The notes: generated by a model not told the origin, from the letters alone. 64,000 nucleotides of DNA from an uncultured Thermomicrobiaceae bacterium (GCA_938082375.1 CALKCJ010000017.1:1-64000); one strand, 5' to 3'; counted from the stretch's first letter, positions 1 to 9,189 are shown. Made by a program: numbers and translations.

Positions 1-12
1 GGAGGGGAGAGC

Positions 13-972
13 ATGGCCTGGCCACGGGTCAGCATGGATCAACCGGCGCGGGCGAACGCGCCCGCCGCGGTCGAGACGATCCGGCGCGCCGAGGCGCGCG
101 GCGTGCCGATGGTCTGGGCAATCACTGGCAGTCGCTCGCTCGACGCCCTGACTGTCTTCGCAGCCGCCGCCGTGCAGACGAGCCAGATCGGCCTAGGCAC
201 CGCCATCGTGCCGACCTATACCCGGCACCCGATCGTCCTGGCCCAGCAGGCGATCGCGCTCGACCAGCTCGCGCCCGGCCGCTTCCGTCTGGGGATCGGG
301 CCCAGCCACCGGCCGACCATCGAGGGCGCCTACGGCATCCCCATGGGGAAGCCACTGGCGCATCTCCGCGAGTACCTCACGGCGCTGCGCGCGCTGCTCT
401 GGGAAGGCCGTGTCGACCTCGAGGGCCAGTATTTCCACATCAAGACTCAGATCGTCGCAACGGCTCGTGTGCCGATCTATACCTCGGCGCTGCGCCCGAA
501 TGCCTTCCGGCTGGCTGGTGAGATCGCCGACGGCGCCATCTCCTGGATGTGCCCGGCCGAGTACCTGCTCACGCAGGCGCTGCCGGCCCTCGAGGCTGGA
601 GCCGAACGCGCCAACCGCCCGCGGCCCCGCCTGGTCGCCCATGTGCCGGTCGTCCTCACGACTGATCGGGCGACGATGCTGGAGCTAGCCCGGCCGGTCG
701 TCGGCGGTTACGGACGACAGCCCTTCTACGCCCAGATGTTCGCCACCGCTGGCTACCCGCTCCTCCCAGACGGCACGCCGAGCAATGACCTGCTCGACCA
801 CCTGGTGGTGTGGGGAGAGGAGGCACGTGTCGAGGAGCGGCTGGCGGAGCTGCTCGAGCGGGGCATCGACGAGCTGCTGGTGATGCTGATTCCGGGTGCT
901 GCCCCGGCTGAGGAGGAAGAGCGGCTCGCTGGCGTCCTCGCCCGCCTGCACCGGCAATTTGGAACACGCTAA
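13..972 (+). CDS. LLM class (luciferase-like) F420/flavin-dependent oxidoreductase
   Basis: This 319-residue protein has the luciferase-like monooxygenase pattern. It shows an N-terminal beta/alpha-barrel, a TYTRHPIVLAQQA segment near residue 68 and GRFRLGIGPSHRP near residue 88, which are typical of F420-dependent LLM enzymes. It should catalyse a hydride transfer or monooxygenation using F420H2 or FMN in the cytoplasm; the substrate cannot be told from sequence. The ATG has a strong GGAGGGGAG ribosome site 2-12 bases upstream, so the gene is complete at the window edge. A second LLM gene lies at 34634-35431 on the other strand, showing expansion of this family. Confidence 0.85.
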   Translation: MAWPRVSMDQPARANAPAAVETIRRAEARGVPMVWAITGSRSLDALTVFAAAAVQTSQIGLGTAIVPTYTRHPIVLAQQAIALDQLAPGRFRLGIGPSHRPTIEGAYGIPMGKPLAHLREYLTALRALLWEGRVDLEGQYFHIKTQIVATARVPIYTSALRPNAFRLAGEIADGAISWMCPAEYLLTQALPALEAGAERANRPRPRLVAHVPVVLTTDRATMLELARPVVGGYGRQPFYAQMFATAGYPLLPDGTPSNDLLDHLVVWGEEARVEERLAELLERGIDELLVMLIPGAAPAEEEERLAGVLARLHRQFGTR

Positions 973-1227
973 TTGGCGGCTCTCGGCTCCCTGCCGCGCC
1001 CTGTTGCCGGATGGCCTGGTGTGGTCTCCATGCCCGCACGACGGCGCCGACCTGACAGTATGTACCGGCCCGAACCGATCCGGCACACCAGCTTTCGCCG
1101 CGATCCAGCGGGTGGAGAGGACCAGCTCCGCCCGTCGAGAAGGATATCTGCCTCATCAGGCAGAGCTGCGGTAAGATACCCGGCGGCGACGTGAGGCTGG
1201 CGGGTTGCCGAGCGGAGGAGGTCACGA

Positions 1228-1416
1228 GTGGTCGAGAACCCGGCGATGGTCTCAATGGGGATCCTGGCTATCTGGGCGGCGATCTGGAGCGTGCCCGGCA
1301 TCGTGCGCGCCCGGCGCTTCGGCTACCGGCGGCTGGTCTACGTCGGCTACGTGAGTCTCGCCGTCATCGTGGCCATGGCGGTTATTCTGATCCTGGTCGG
1401 CATCTTCGGCCGCTAG
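1228..1416 (+). CDS. small two-helix membrane protein, function unknown
   Basis: This 62-residue protein starts at GTG with GGAGGAG 8 bases upstream. Residues 8-25 (GILAIWAAIWSVPGIV) and 38-60 (VSLAVIVAMAVILILVGIF) are hydrophobic enough for two membrane spans, with a basic RARRFGYRR loop between them that should face the cytoplasm. I do not recognise a family. It ends 8 bases before the convergent PfkB kinase stop. The strong ribosome site and clean membrane profile make it a likely real gene despite its size. Confidence 0.6.
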   Translation: MVENPAMVSMGILAIWAAIWSVPGIVRARRFGYRRLVYVGYVSLAVIVAMAVILILVGIFGR

Positions 1417-1423
1417 CCGCTGG

Positions 1424-2422
1424 TCATTCCCCGGCTGCATCGCGCAGTACCTCGCGGATCTCTTCGGCCGTGGCCTGCGCGTTCCCCCACTTGCCGACCA
1501 CGATCCCGGCCGCGACCTGCGAAAGCCGGAGCGCGTCCACCGGCTCCGCCCCGGCCGCCAGCGCCACCGTGAGCACGGCGATGACGGTGTCGCCAGCGCC
1601 GGTGACGTCGAAGACCTGCCGGCGTACCAGCGGCGGCACCTCGAGATACCTTCCATCGGCCGAGGCCAGCGCCGCGCCGGCCGGGCCCAGCGTCACAACC
1701 AGCAGCTCGCACGCCAGCTCGGCCCGGAGATGGCTCAGGTGCCGTTCGCGCTCGGCCGGGCTCTCCAGTGAGATGCCCAGGTACGCCTCGGCCTCTGCCC
1801 AGTTGCACTTGACCAGCGTGCACCCACGAAAGCTGGCTAGCGCCCCCTGCGAGTCCACGGTGACTAGCCGTCCAACACGCCGCGCCGCCTCGACTACGGC
1901 CGGGAGCAGCACGCCGCTGCGGTAGTCCGAGAGCAGGATCGCATCGGCCCGCGGGCCGTAGGTCTCGATCGCCTCGACCAGGTGCCGGGCAACAGGGGGC
2001 GAGACCGGCCGGCGATCCTGTCGGTCGACCCGCGCCACCTGCTGGGGAAACACGTTGTAGGGGCCCTCGGCCACGATCCGGGTCTTGGTCGTCGTCGGCC
2101 GCTGCGGGTCGACCACCAGGCCGACCGGATCGACACCGCCCTCGACGAGCAGCTCGCGAAGCTGCCGGCCGGCCTCGTCGTCGCCGATCACCCCGACCTG
2201 CCAAGCGGACGCCCCCAGCGCGGCCACCGCCAGGGCTGGAGCCGCACCGCCGCCCGGCCGAGCCTCCTGCCGGCGCTCCTCCAGCACCAGGATGGGCGCC
2301 TCCCGCGACAGCCGCACCGGCTCGCCGAAGATGTAGACGTCGAGGCAGAGATCCCCGACCACGAGGATCGTCCGTCCAGGGATCACGTCGAGTAGCGCCA
2401 GATGGTCTCGTCGCCCCGCCAT
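1424..2422 (-). CDS. PfkB-family carbohydrate kinase (HldE/RfaE-N-like)
   Basis: This is a 332-residue PfkB/ribokinase-fold sugar kinase. VVGDLCLDVYIFGEPVRLS near residue 21 resembles the N-terminus of D-glycero-beta-D-manno-heptose-7-phosphate kinases (HldE kinase domain). PGGGAA lines the sugar pocket, and DVTGAGDT near residue 272 is the PfkB signature 2 with the catalytic Asp. It should phosphorylate a sugar or sugar phosphate with ATP. It is the last gene of an apparent minus-strand operon with a membrane protein and a WecG-type glycosyltransferase, which suggests a role in cell-surface glycan precursors. The exact substrate is uncertain. Confidence 0.85.
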   Translation of the reverse strand: MAGRRDHLALLDVIPGRTILVVGDLCLDVYIFGEPVRLSREAPILVLEERRQEARPGGGAAPALAVAALGASAWQVGVIGDDEAGRQLRELLVEGGVDPVGLVVDPQRPTTTKTRIVAEGPYNVFPQQVARVDRQDRRPVSPPVARHLVEAIETYGPRADAILLSDYRSGVLLPAVVEAARRVGRLVTVDSQGALASFRGCTLVKCNWAEAEAYLGISLESPAERERHLSHLRAELACELLVVTLGPAGAALASADGRYLEVPPLVRRQVFDVTGAGDTVIAVLTVALAAGAEPVDALRLSQVAAGIVVGKWGNAQATAEEIREVLRDAAGE

Positions 2423-2428
2423 CGACGT

Positions 2429-2977
2429 TCACCGGAAGCGCACGTAGGGGATGACAACCGAGAGCGCCAGGAAGAGGAGATCGGGGATCAGTCGGAGCCG
2501 AAAGGCGGCGATGACCCGGGGATCCATGGCCCGGTTGAGGAGGTCGTCGAGGCCAAGGCCCGGCAGTCGCTGGGCGAGCACGACACGCGAGAGGACGATT
2601 CCAAACAGCACGCAGCTCATGGCGAGGAGCTGGAGATCTCGACCCCGCTTGTAGTTGGCCGCCCAGGCCATGCTCTCGGCGACCCCGAAGCCCAGAGTCA
2701 GCGACATGTAAAAGCCCCAGTCCGGGAGATAGCCCCAGAGGACACCGAGAACCCCGGCGACGACCAGGCCAGCCAGCAGGCTGCGGGCCAGGATTCCAGG
2801 GCTGGTCTCATAGGTCGGGAGTCCACGCACCTGCGCACACTCCGGGCAACGGAACCCGACCGGTGTCTCGACCGCGCAGCGGGGACAGATCGGTTTGCCG
2901 CACTTGCTACAGCGCAGCCGGGTGAGCACCTTCGGGTGGTAAGAGCACGGCTGCTCACTGATATCCGACAACACCAC
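2429..2977 (-). CDS. B-box-type zinc-finger membrane protein
   Basis: This is a 182-residue protein. The N-terminal 50 residues contain a B-box/zinc-ribbon pattern: C11xxH13, CSKCGKPIC, CAVE and CPEC, giving about eight Cys/His metal ligands. Three to four hydrophobic helices follow (residues about 61-80, 88-105, 113-135 and 160-178). Such B-box plus membrane architecture is common in Chloroflexota and Actinobacteria, with unknown function. The start is GTG within GTGGTGTTG. The stop is 6 bases before the kinase ATG, and the upstream glycosyltransferase stop is 16 bases away, so the three genes are probably co-transcribed. Confidence 0.75.
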   Translation of the reverse strand: MVLSDISEQPCSYHPKVLTRLRCSKCGKPICPRCAVETPVGFRCPECAQVRGLPTYETSPGILARSLLAGLVVAGVLGVLWGYLPDWGFYMSLTLGFGVAESMAWAANYKRGRDLQLLAMSCVLFGIVLSRVVLAQRLPGLGLDDLLNRAMDPRVIAAFRLRLIPDLLFLALSVVIPYVRFR

Positions 2978-2993
2978 CTCGCATCCCTGCTTC

Positions 2994-3830
2994 CTACCCC
3001 CTCAGCCGCTGCGTCATCCACTCGCGCAGCACGAGCGCCGCGAACTGCGGCAGCGCCAACTGTCGGCGCCAGCGCCAGGGCTGGCGGATCAGCCGGTAGA
3101 GCCACTCCAGGCCCAGCCGCCGTAGCGGATGCGGTGCGCGCGGTACCACCCCGGCCAAGTAATCGAACGCGCCGCCAACACCGACGGCGACCACCACTCC
3201 CGCCCACTCGAGTTCGCGCCGGTGCCGCGCGATCCAGAGCTCCTGTGCCGGAGCGCCGTAGGCGACGAGCAAGACCGCCGGGCGAGCCTCGGCGATCCGG
3301 GCAAGTGCCTCGCCGCTCTCCTCCGACCGCGGCGAGCCGACCCACGTCCCGGCGATCCGGCATCCGGGAGAGCGCGCCGCGAGCCGTCGGGCTGCCCGCT
3401 CGGCGACCCCGGGCGCGGCGCCGAGCAGAAAGAGCGCCAGCTCCGGATCGCCGGTCGCCGCCAGCGCCTCCATGAGGTCGACGCCGGTGACCCGCCCGTG
3501 GAGCGGCCGGCCGAGCAGGCGCGCGGCCAGCACGATCCCGACGCCGTCGGCCGTGACCAGGTCGGCCTGTTCGATCGTCGCACGGAACTCAGGGAGGCGC
3601 CGGGCAGCCATCACCATCTCCGGGTTCAAGGTCACGATCTGGTGGAGCCGTCCCCGGCCCGCTCTCGCCCAGGACTGCACGAGGCCGACGAGCTCCGGCA
3701 AGGTGAAGTCGTGTACTGGAAGCCCCAAAATCCGGACGCGCGCTGGAATCCTCGGACCGCGTGTCGCGGCCAGCTGCTCGACACCACACACCTGAACCCT
3801 GGAATCTGCCGGCTGCTCTACCATCGGCAT
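2994..3830 (-). CDS. WecG/TagA/CpsF-family glycosyltransferase (GT26)
   Basis: This belongs to the family that transfers N-acetylmannosamine(-uronic) units to undecaprenyl-linked GlcNAc at the inner face of the membrane. Visible family motifs are TLNPEMV, ADGVGIVLA, GAPAQELWI and GVGGAFDYLAG, followed by RAPHPLRRLGLEWLYRL and QPWRWRRQ near the C-terminus. A GTG start at 3899 would add 23 residues; I chose the ATG at 3830 because the conserved domain starts about 24 residues later. It is the first gene of the operon with the B-box protein and PfkB kinase, which supports a cell-envelope polysaccharide role. Confidence 0.85.
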   Translation of the reverse strand: MPMVEQPADSRVQVCGVEQLAATRGPRIPARVRILGLPVHDFTLPELVGLVQSWARAGRGRLHQIVTLNPEMVMAARRLPEFRATIEQADLVTADGVGIVLAARLLGRPLHGRVTGVDLMEALAATGDPELALFLLGAAPGVAERAARRLAARSPGCRIAGTWVGSPRSEESGEALARIAEARPAVLLVAYGAPAQELWIARHRRELEWAGVVVAVGVGGAFDYLAGVVPRAPHPLRRLGLEWLYRLIRQPWRWRRQLALPQFAALVLREWMTQRLRG

Positions 3831-4069
3831 GCTTGAAACGACCCGGAACCCCAACACACTCGGCCGCCCAAGAGCGTCGTCCAGAGCAAGAGGACACACC
3901 GGCGCGCCGTTACGCGCAACTATAGCAGCCGCGCCAAACGGGGCATCATCGGTGTCGCTCGTCCGAGCGACCGAACACGACCAGGAGCCCCAGCGATGCC
4001 AGCCCGGCAGACTACTCCGATCGGAGCATCGCGCCTATACTTCAGTCCACCAGCGGAGGGAGAAAGGCG

Positions 4070-5098
4070 ATGGCCAAGCGCGAACCCGAACTCCAGCGGG
4101 TAACCCGCATCCTCGACATGCTGATCCTGCTCAGCCAGCAACGGCTCAAGCGGCGTGACCTGGCCCAGCGCTATGGGGTCAGCGAGCGCCAGATCACCGG
4201 CGATCTCCAGGTGCTCCGCCGAGGGCTCGGCCTCGAGATCCTGGCGACGGAGCAGGGTTACTCCATCGCCTCGCTGCCGTCGCTCCCCTCGGTGCAGTTC
4301 GAGACGGTGGAGCTGCTCGCCCTGTTGCTGTCGGCGCTGGCCGGAAGCCGTAGCCCAGGTGTCCCCCAGGACAAGCTCGCCGCAGCGATTGCGCGCCTGC
4401 ACCAGATGCTGCCCAAGAGCCTGCGCCTGCCGATCGACCCATCCCGGTTCCCGCTGCCGGCTACGCCAGCGGCCAGACACCGAGAGGAGATCCTGCGCGC
4501 ACTCTCCGAAGCCATCACCTATGGCTGGACGGTCGAGATGGAATACCGGCCGCCGATGCGCAGGAGCACGCTGTATTCGCGCCTGGTCGATCCCTACGCG
4601 CTAGTGCCCTACCTCCGCGGCTGGTACCTGATCGGCTGGTGCCACACCCGCCGGGCCTGGCGGACGTTCAAGGTCGACCGGATCAAGCAGCTTCGCATCA
4701 CCCGCGTGCCCTTTCAGCGTCGGACTGAGTTCGATCTCGGCGAGTTCCTGATGGCGAGCTGGGGCATGCTCGAGGCCGGCGACCGGCCGGCCGAGGAGGT
4801 GGAGCTCCTGTTCTCGCCGCCAGCGGCACACTGGGTCGCCGAGGAACAGTGGCACCACTCGCAGCGGATCGAGTGGCTGCCGGACGGTCGTCTCCGCTTC
4901 ACTGTGACGTTACGAGTGACGCCGGACTTTGCGCGCTGGGTGCTGAGTTACGGCGGTGCGGTTGAAGTGGTGCGGCCGGAGAGCCTCCGCGAGCAGGTGC
5001 ACGCACACGCCCGGGCCATCCTGGAACGCTACCAGACAGTGGCCACGCCCATGCTGCAGAGCGGCGCCGCGGCGAGCGTCGAGCTGGAGCCGGCATAG
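4070..5098 (+). CDS. WYL-domain transcriptional regulator
   Basis: This is a 342-residue helix-turn-helix plus WYL protein of the YafY/PafBC type. Residues about 10-60 form the DNA-binding winged helix (LKRRDLAQRYGVSERQITGDLQVLRR). Residues about 150-225 carry the WYL core, including ALVPYLRGWYLIGWCHTRR and FKVDRIKQL. The C-terminal WCX-like part includes FARWVLSYGGAVEVVRPESLR. WYL domains sense small ligands or single-stranded nucleic acid. The start has GGAGGGAGAAAGGCG directly upstream. It is divergent from the glycosyltransferase operon and stands alone, so its target is unknown. Confidence 0.88.
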   Translation: MAKREPELQRVTRILDMLILLSQQRLKRRDLAQRYGVSERQITGDLQVLRRGLGLEILATEQGYSIASLPSLPSVQFETVELLALLLSALAGSRSPGVPQDKLAAAIARLHQMLPKSLRLPIDPSRFPLPATPAARHREEILRALSEAITYGWTVEMEYRPPMRRSTLYSRLVDPYALVPYLRGWYLIGWCHTRRAWRTFKVDRIKQLRITRVPFQRRTEFDLGEFLMASWGMLEAGDRPAEEVELLFSPPAAHWVAEEQWHHSQRIEWLPDGRLRFTVTLRVTPDFARWVLSYGGAVEVVRPESLREQVHAHARAILERYQTVATPMLQSGAAASVELEPA

Positions 5099-5224
5099 CC
5101 GGTGCCGCGGAGCTGAGCGCATTCCGGAAGAACGGCGAGAGATCGGCTCCGTCACCGGCATCAAGCGGTGGCGGAGCTGAGGGTCGATCAGTTTCTGCTC
5201 GCTGGCGGTAAGCAGGCGGGTAGG

Positions 5225-5276
5225 GCCCGGCGCTCGAACACCGGGCTCAGCGGTTTCGAACCCCCGCGGGGCTGAG
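5225..5276. other. structured intergenic element of nested inverted repeats
   Basis: GCCCGG (5225-5230) pairs with CCGGGC (5241-5246). Immediately after, CTCAGC (5246-5251) pairs with GCTGAG (5271-5276), enclosing GGTT-TCG-AACC and the palindrome CCCGCGGG. The block sits between two convergent genes. It could be a GC-type terminator region, though no T-tract follows. A tRNA was considered and not supported. Confidence 0.35.
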
Positions 5277-5318
5277 CACGGCGTGCGGCTGGGACACCTG
5301 CGTTCCCCGCAGTCTCCT

Positions 5319-5333
5319 GTCTCCTAGGGAGAC
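5319..5333. terminator. perfect 6-bp hairpin between convergent genes
   Basis: GTCTCC-TAG-GGAGAC is a perfect inverted repeat lying between the WYL regulator and the FAH-family gene. The position fits a bidirectional transcription stop, but there is no poly-T, so function is inferred. Confidence 0.35.
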
Positions 5334-5361
5334 CTGAGAGTGAGGGCAACTCGAGCCGGCG

Positions 5362-6312
5362 CTAGGCTTCACCGATCACTGGGTTCTCCAGCGTGCCGAT
5401 CCGCTCGACCGTCACCCGCACCACGTCGCCGGGGCGCAGGAAGCGTGGCGGCTTGCGAGCGAAGCCCACGCCGGCCGGCGTGCCGGTGGCGATCACGTCG
5501 CCCGGCTCCAGGGCCACGATCTGGGAGATGTAGGCGACCACGCGGGCGACGCTGAAAATCATCTCCCGGGTGTTCGAGTGCTGCAGCCGCTCGCCGTTGA
5601 CCTCACAGGAGATCTCCAGCGCCTGCGGGTCGGGGATCTCGTCGGCCGTCACTACCCAGGGGCCAAGTGGGGTCGAGCGGTCGAACGTCTTGCCCTGCAT
5701 CCACTGGCGCCCGCGGAACTGGAAATCGCGCATGCTGATGTCATTGAGGATGGTGTAGCCGGCGACGTGCTCGAGCGCCCGCCCCTCCTCCAGATAGCGC
5801 CCGGGCCGGCCGATCACCACGGCCAGCTCCGCCTCGTAGTCCACCTGCTGGCTGACCCGCGGCAGGACGATCGGCTCGCCCGGGCCGATGAGCGAGCTGG
5901 GAAACTTGTTGAACAGCTCAGGGTACTCGGGTATGGCCGCTCCGCTCTCGGCGGCATGGTCGGCGTAGTTCAGGCCCAGGCAGATGATCTTGTCCGGGCG
6001 CGAAAGCGGCGCGAGGAGCCGCAGGTGGGGATCGCCGGCAGGCAGGATCAGCCCCGTCGCCTCGGCTACCTGGCGGTCGCGGGCCAGCAGCTCCTCCGCG
6101 GCGGCGACCGCCTCAGCAGCTCGCCCCAACCCGTCGCGCCGCAGCAGCTGGACGAGATCGGGAGGGCACTCGGCCAGTGCCCTCCCCTCGGCGTCGGCGA
6201 CGCCGCGCCGCCGCAGCAGCTCGGCGTACGCCTTCGGGATATCGATCACCGTATCGTCGTCGAGTGCCCCGACACTCGACCAGCCCCGGTAGCGGTAGCT
6301 CACCAGTCGCAT
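5362..6312 (-). CDS. fumarylacetoacetate hydrolase family protein
   Basis: This 316-residue enzyme belongs to the FAH/HpcE family, which hydrolyses or decarboxylates beta-diketo acids in aromatic-compound or acylpyruvate breakdown. The catalytic domain begins near residue 105 (KIICLGLNYADHAAESG). Metal ligands are in VDYEAELAVVIG, then VAGYTILNDISMRD, the QWMQGKTFD stretch and the C-terminal PGDVIATGTPAGVG. The N-terminal 100 residues form the usual variable domain starting MRLVSYRYRG. It is divergent from the PLP decarboxylase gene. A paralogue of the same superfamily lies at 27044-27856. The substrate is not predictable. Confidence 0.88.
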   Translation of the reverse strand: MRLVSYRYRGWSSVGALDDDTVIDIPKAYAELLRRRGVADAEGRALAECPPDLVQLLRRDGLGRAAEAVAAAEELLARDRQVAEATGLILPAGDPHLRLLAPLSRPDKIICLGLNYADHAAESGAAIPEYPELFNKFPSSLIGPGEPIVLPRVSQQVDYEAELAVVIGRPGRYLEEGRALEHVAGYTILNDISMRDFQFRGRQWMQGKTFDRSTPLGPWVVTADEIPDPQALEISCEVNGERLQHSNTREMIFSVARVVAYISQIVALEPGDVIATGTPAGVGFARKPPRFLRPGDVVRVTVERIGTLENPVIGEA

Positions 6313-6606
6313 CGCTCTGCGTCCCTCCCGCGACTACGTCCCCTCGGCGAAGCTCGCCGGCGGCGGCTCCTCTGTCCAAACATTAAAGATCGCCGCGAGG
6401 TCGCCAGTCCAGACCTGTGGCGGCTCCTACAGGCACATCCTCACGATCGCGGTTCGCGTTGGGTTCGCGCGGGGCACCACCAGCGCGCGGACTACCGGCG
6501 CGCAGTGCACCTGCCGGGCCGGCGACGTAGGATTGAGCCCGGCGTGCCTGGCCCTGGCCAGGTGGCATCGAGACCTAGCGCAGGCAGGGATGAGGAGGGG
6601 TCCGGC

Positions 6607-8103
6607 GTGGGGGATCGCGGGCTAGACCAGCGGCAGGCGCCGTACTTCGAGGCCTGGCTGGAGTATCGACGCCAGGCGATCGTGTCCTTCTCGACTCCAG
6701 GCCACAAGCAGGGTCGAGGCATCGCTCCCGAGCTGGTCGAGGCCCTCGGAGAGGCAGCCCTGGCGCTGGATATCCCTCATGCCGGGGGCGTGGACGATAC
6801 GCACCTCTCGCGGGATCTCCTGGGGCAGGCCGAGCGGCTGGCCGCGGCGGCCTGGCAAGCGGACGACACCATCTTCCTGCTGAACGGCAGCACCACCGGC
6901 AACCTCGCCTTTCTGCTGGCTGCCTGCCGTCCCGGCGACATGATCGTCGTCAGCCGCACGCTCCACAAGTCCCTGCTGGCCGGCTTGATCCTCAGCGGGG
7001 CGCGGCCAATCTACGTCTGCCCGGCTATCCACCCCGAGGCCAATGTCACGCTCGATATCCCGCCCGCCGCTGTCCGGGCGGCGCTGGAGCGCTATCCCCA
7101 GGCCCGCACGGTTGCACTCGTCAGCCCAGCGTACACGGGCGTCAGCAGCGACCTGCCGGAGATCGCCCGGATCTGCCACGAGCGTGAAATCTCGCTCTTC
7201 GTCGATGAGGCCTGGGGGCCACACTTCGCCTTCCACCCGGCGCTGCCCCACTCCGCCATGCAGGCTGGGGCGGACGCCGCCGTCACCAGCATCCACAAGC
7301 TGCTGGGGGGACTGACCCAGACCGCGCTGCTGACGATGAAGGGAAGCCGGATCACCCGGAGCCGGCTTGCCAGCGCCGTCGCCCTGCTGCACACCACCAG
7401 CCCGGCAGCCATGCTCTACGCCTCGATCGACGTCGCCCGGCGACGGATGGCGCTGGAGGGCGAGCGCCTGCTCTCCCGCACGCTCGAGCTGGCCTGGCAG
7501 GCTCGGGAAGCACTAGCCCAGATCCCCGGCCTGCGTATCCTGGGGCCCGAGCTGATCGCCGGTCGCCCGGGTGCGGGGTTCGACCCGACCCGCATCCTGG
7601 TGGACGTGCACGGCCTGGGGCTGACCGGCTACCAGGCCGAGACGATCCTGCGCGAGCGGTTCCGGATCGGGGTCGAGATGAGCGACCTAGTCAGCGTGAT
7701 GCTGCTGGTCACGATCGGCGACACGCCGGAGACGATCCGGCACCTGATCGATGGGTTTACCGGGCTGGCCCGGGCAGCGAAGTGCTGCTCGGCACCGGCG
7801 CTGAGCGCCGATCTGCGCTCGACCGGCGCGGTGCTGGCCGCCACGCAACAGGTACTGACACCCCGGGAGGCGTTCTTCGCCCCGGCCGAGGCGGTGCCGC
7901 TCGACCATGCGATCGGCCGGGTCGCGGCTGAGCCGATCACGCCGTATCCACCGGGGATCCCGGTCGTCGCGCCGGGCGAGCTGATCACGCCGGAGGTGGT
8001 GGAGTACCTGCGCGCTGGGCTGGCCGCCGGGATGTACCTGAGCGGGCCGGCCGACCCCACCCTCCAGAGGGTGCAGGTGGTGACCGAGACGGGGAGAGCC
8101 TGA
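6607..8103 (+). CDS. Orn/Lys/Arg decarboxylase family PLP enzyme
   Basis: This 498-residue fold-type I PLP enzyme resembles the short SpeA/lysine-decarboxylase group. The N-terminus has STPGHKQG, then LNGSTTGNLAFLLA (phosphate-binding), LFVDEAWGPHF (PLP-ring Asp) and SIHKLLGGLTQTAL with the Schiff-base Lys. The C-terminal domain has PPGIPVVAPGELITPEVVEYL. It should decarboxylate arginine, lysine or ornithine to a polyamine precursor. The frame is open far upstream, but AGGAGG at 6593-6598, 8 bases before GTG 6607, fixes this start. The stop is followed by a terminator hairpin. Confidence 0.87.
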   Translation: MGDRGLDQRQAPYFEAWLEYRRQAIVSFSTPGHKQGRGIAPELVEALGEAALALDIPHAGGVDDTHLSRDLLGQAERLAAAAWQADDTIFLLNGSTTGNLAFLLAACRPGDMIVVSRTLHKSLLAGLILSGARPIYVCPAIHPEANVTLDIPPAAVRAALERYPQARTVALVSPAYTGVSSDLPEIARICHEREISLFVDEAWGPHFAFHPALPHSAMQAGADAAVTSIHKLLGGLTQTALLTMKGSRITRSRLASAVALLHTTSPAAMLYASIDVARRRMALEGERLLSRTLELAWQAREALAQIPGLRILGPELIAGRPGAGFDPTRILVDVHGLGLTGYQAETILRERFRIGVEMSDLVSVMLLVTIGDTPETIRHLIDGFTGLARAAKCCSAPALSADLRSTGAVLAATQQVLTPREAFFAPAEAVPLDHAIGRVAAEPITPYPPGIPVVAPGELITPEVVEYLRAGLAAGMYLSGPADPTLQRVQVVTETGRA

Positions 8104-8116
8104 GCGGAAGGGCAAG

Positions 8117-8137
8117 GCGAGGGCCAAACGCCCTCGC
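8117..8137. terminator. 8-bp stem terminator between convergent genes
   Basis: GCGAGGGC-CAAAC-GCCCTCGC is a perfect 8-bp stem with a 5-base loop, 14 bases after the decarboxylase stop and before the convergent UroD-family stop. It could serve both directions. Confidence 0.6.
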
Positions 8138-8202
8138 GCGGCGGGCCGTTCACGCGCTGGGATTCGACCGCACCGACCGCCACCATGCCCTGACTTCGCT
8201 GC

Positions 8203-9189
8203 CTAGGGAGCAGCGTCGCTCCGCACGGCGTCGACCACGCCGCGGACGTTGGCCTCCGGCGTCGCAATGGGGATGACGCAGCCGGGCGCGATCATCAGCC
8301 AGCGGCCGCCGAGCTGCGCCACGGCATCGCGCGCCTGGGCCGCGGCGGCCGCTGGCGTCATCGTCGCGATCGCGCGCTCGTCGATGCCGCCGACGACGCA
8401 GCGACCGCTCAACCGCTGGCCTTCGGCCAGCGCGGGCCAGGTACGCCGGTCGTGCCAGTTGAGGGCATGAACGGGATAGCGCGCGAGCTCCTCGAACATG
8501 ATGCCCTGGCCGTGGATATGCAGCAGGGTGAAACGCGAGCCAGCCGCGGCTTCCAGCACCTGGAGGTCGTATGGTACGCCGAAGGCGCGATACTCATCGA
8601 GCGTCAGCAGCTCGGTGGTGGCGCACTGGGTGGCGAAGAAGAGACCGGCTGCGCCACGCTCGAGGCTGGCCTGGGCCACGGCCCGGGTGGCCTCGGTGAT
8701 GACAGCCAGGCCCTGGTGGACCAGCTCAGGGCGCTCGCGCAGGTGGGCGATCACCCGGCCGGCCGAGAGCTTCATCGCCACGGTCAGCGGGCTGAAGACG
8801 GTCTGGAGCACGGGCACCTGGCCACCGAGCGCCTGGTCAACTAGCCGGGCGGCCTCCACCACCTCGCGGTTCATCCCGCGATCGACCGGCACCGGCGCGA
8901 GCCGTGTCCAGTCTTCCGGCGAGGTAACGGGGTAGCGGATGGTCTCGCGGGTGCCGCCAGGGCTGCCGCGGTAGACGCTCTCGGCGCCCCAGTCGATGGT
9001 GGGATAGTCGCCCGGCGGCATCAGCTTGACGAAGTCGAAGTCGAACGCCCGCTGCCACTCCAGCGTGACCGCGGCCAGATCTTCAGCAGTCTGGTCTCGC
9101 TCGGGGAAGTGCCGCCAGAGGCTGACTGGCGGGACATCCACCTCGGCGCCGAGCAGCGCTGCCTCGACCCGTTCCCAGTGGCTCAGCAT
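8203..9189 (-). CDS. uroporphyrinogen decarboxylase (URO-D) family protein
   Basis: This 328-residue TIM-barrel protein of the URO-D superfamily starts MLSHWERVEAALLG and has FDFVKLMPPGDYPTIDWG, QTVFSPLTVA and LHIHGQG segments. The members that resemble this one are often cobalamin-linked methyltransferases or orphan UroD-like proteins rather than true HemE, and no other haem gene is adjacent. I chose ATG 9189 because GGAGAG precedes it by 7 bases and the family pattern begins there; an in-frame start at 9294 has no support. It may be HemE-like; function is unresolved. Confidence 0.75.
   Translation of the reverse strand: MLSHWERVEAALLGAEVDVPPVSLWRHFPERDQTAEDLAAVTLEWQRAFDFDFVKLMPPGDYPTIDWGAESVYRGSPGGTRETIRYPVTSPEDWTRLAPVPVDRGMNREVVEAARLVDQALGGQVPVLQTVFSPLTVAMKLSAGRVIAHLRERPELVHQGLAVITEATRAVAQASLERGAAGLFFATQCATTELLTLDEYRAFGVPYDLQVLEAAAGSRFTLLHIHGQGIMFEELARYPVHALNWHDRRTWPALAEGQRLSGRCVVGGIDERAIATMTPAAAAAQARDAVAQLGGRWLMIAPGCVIPIATPEANVRGVVDAVRSDAAP

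Noticed and set aside
5251-5275. tRNA T-arm-like GGTTTCGAACCC
   Set aside because: The stem bases flanking the TTCGAAC loop do not pair, and no anticodon arm or acceptor stem fits; treated as an inverted-repeat block.
5578-6606. Long open extension upstream of the PLP decarboxylase
   Set aside because: It is antisense to the FAH gene and has no ribosome site; GTG 6607 with AGGAGG is the start.
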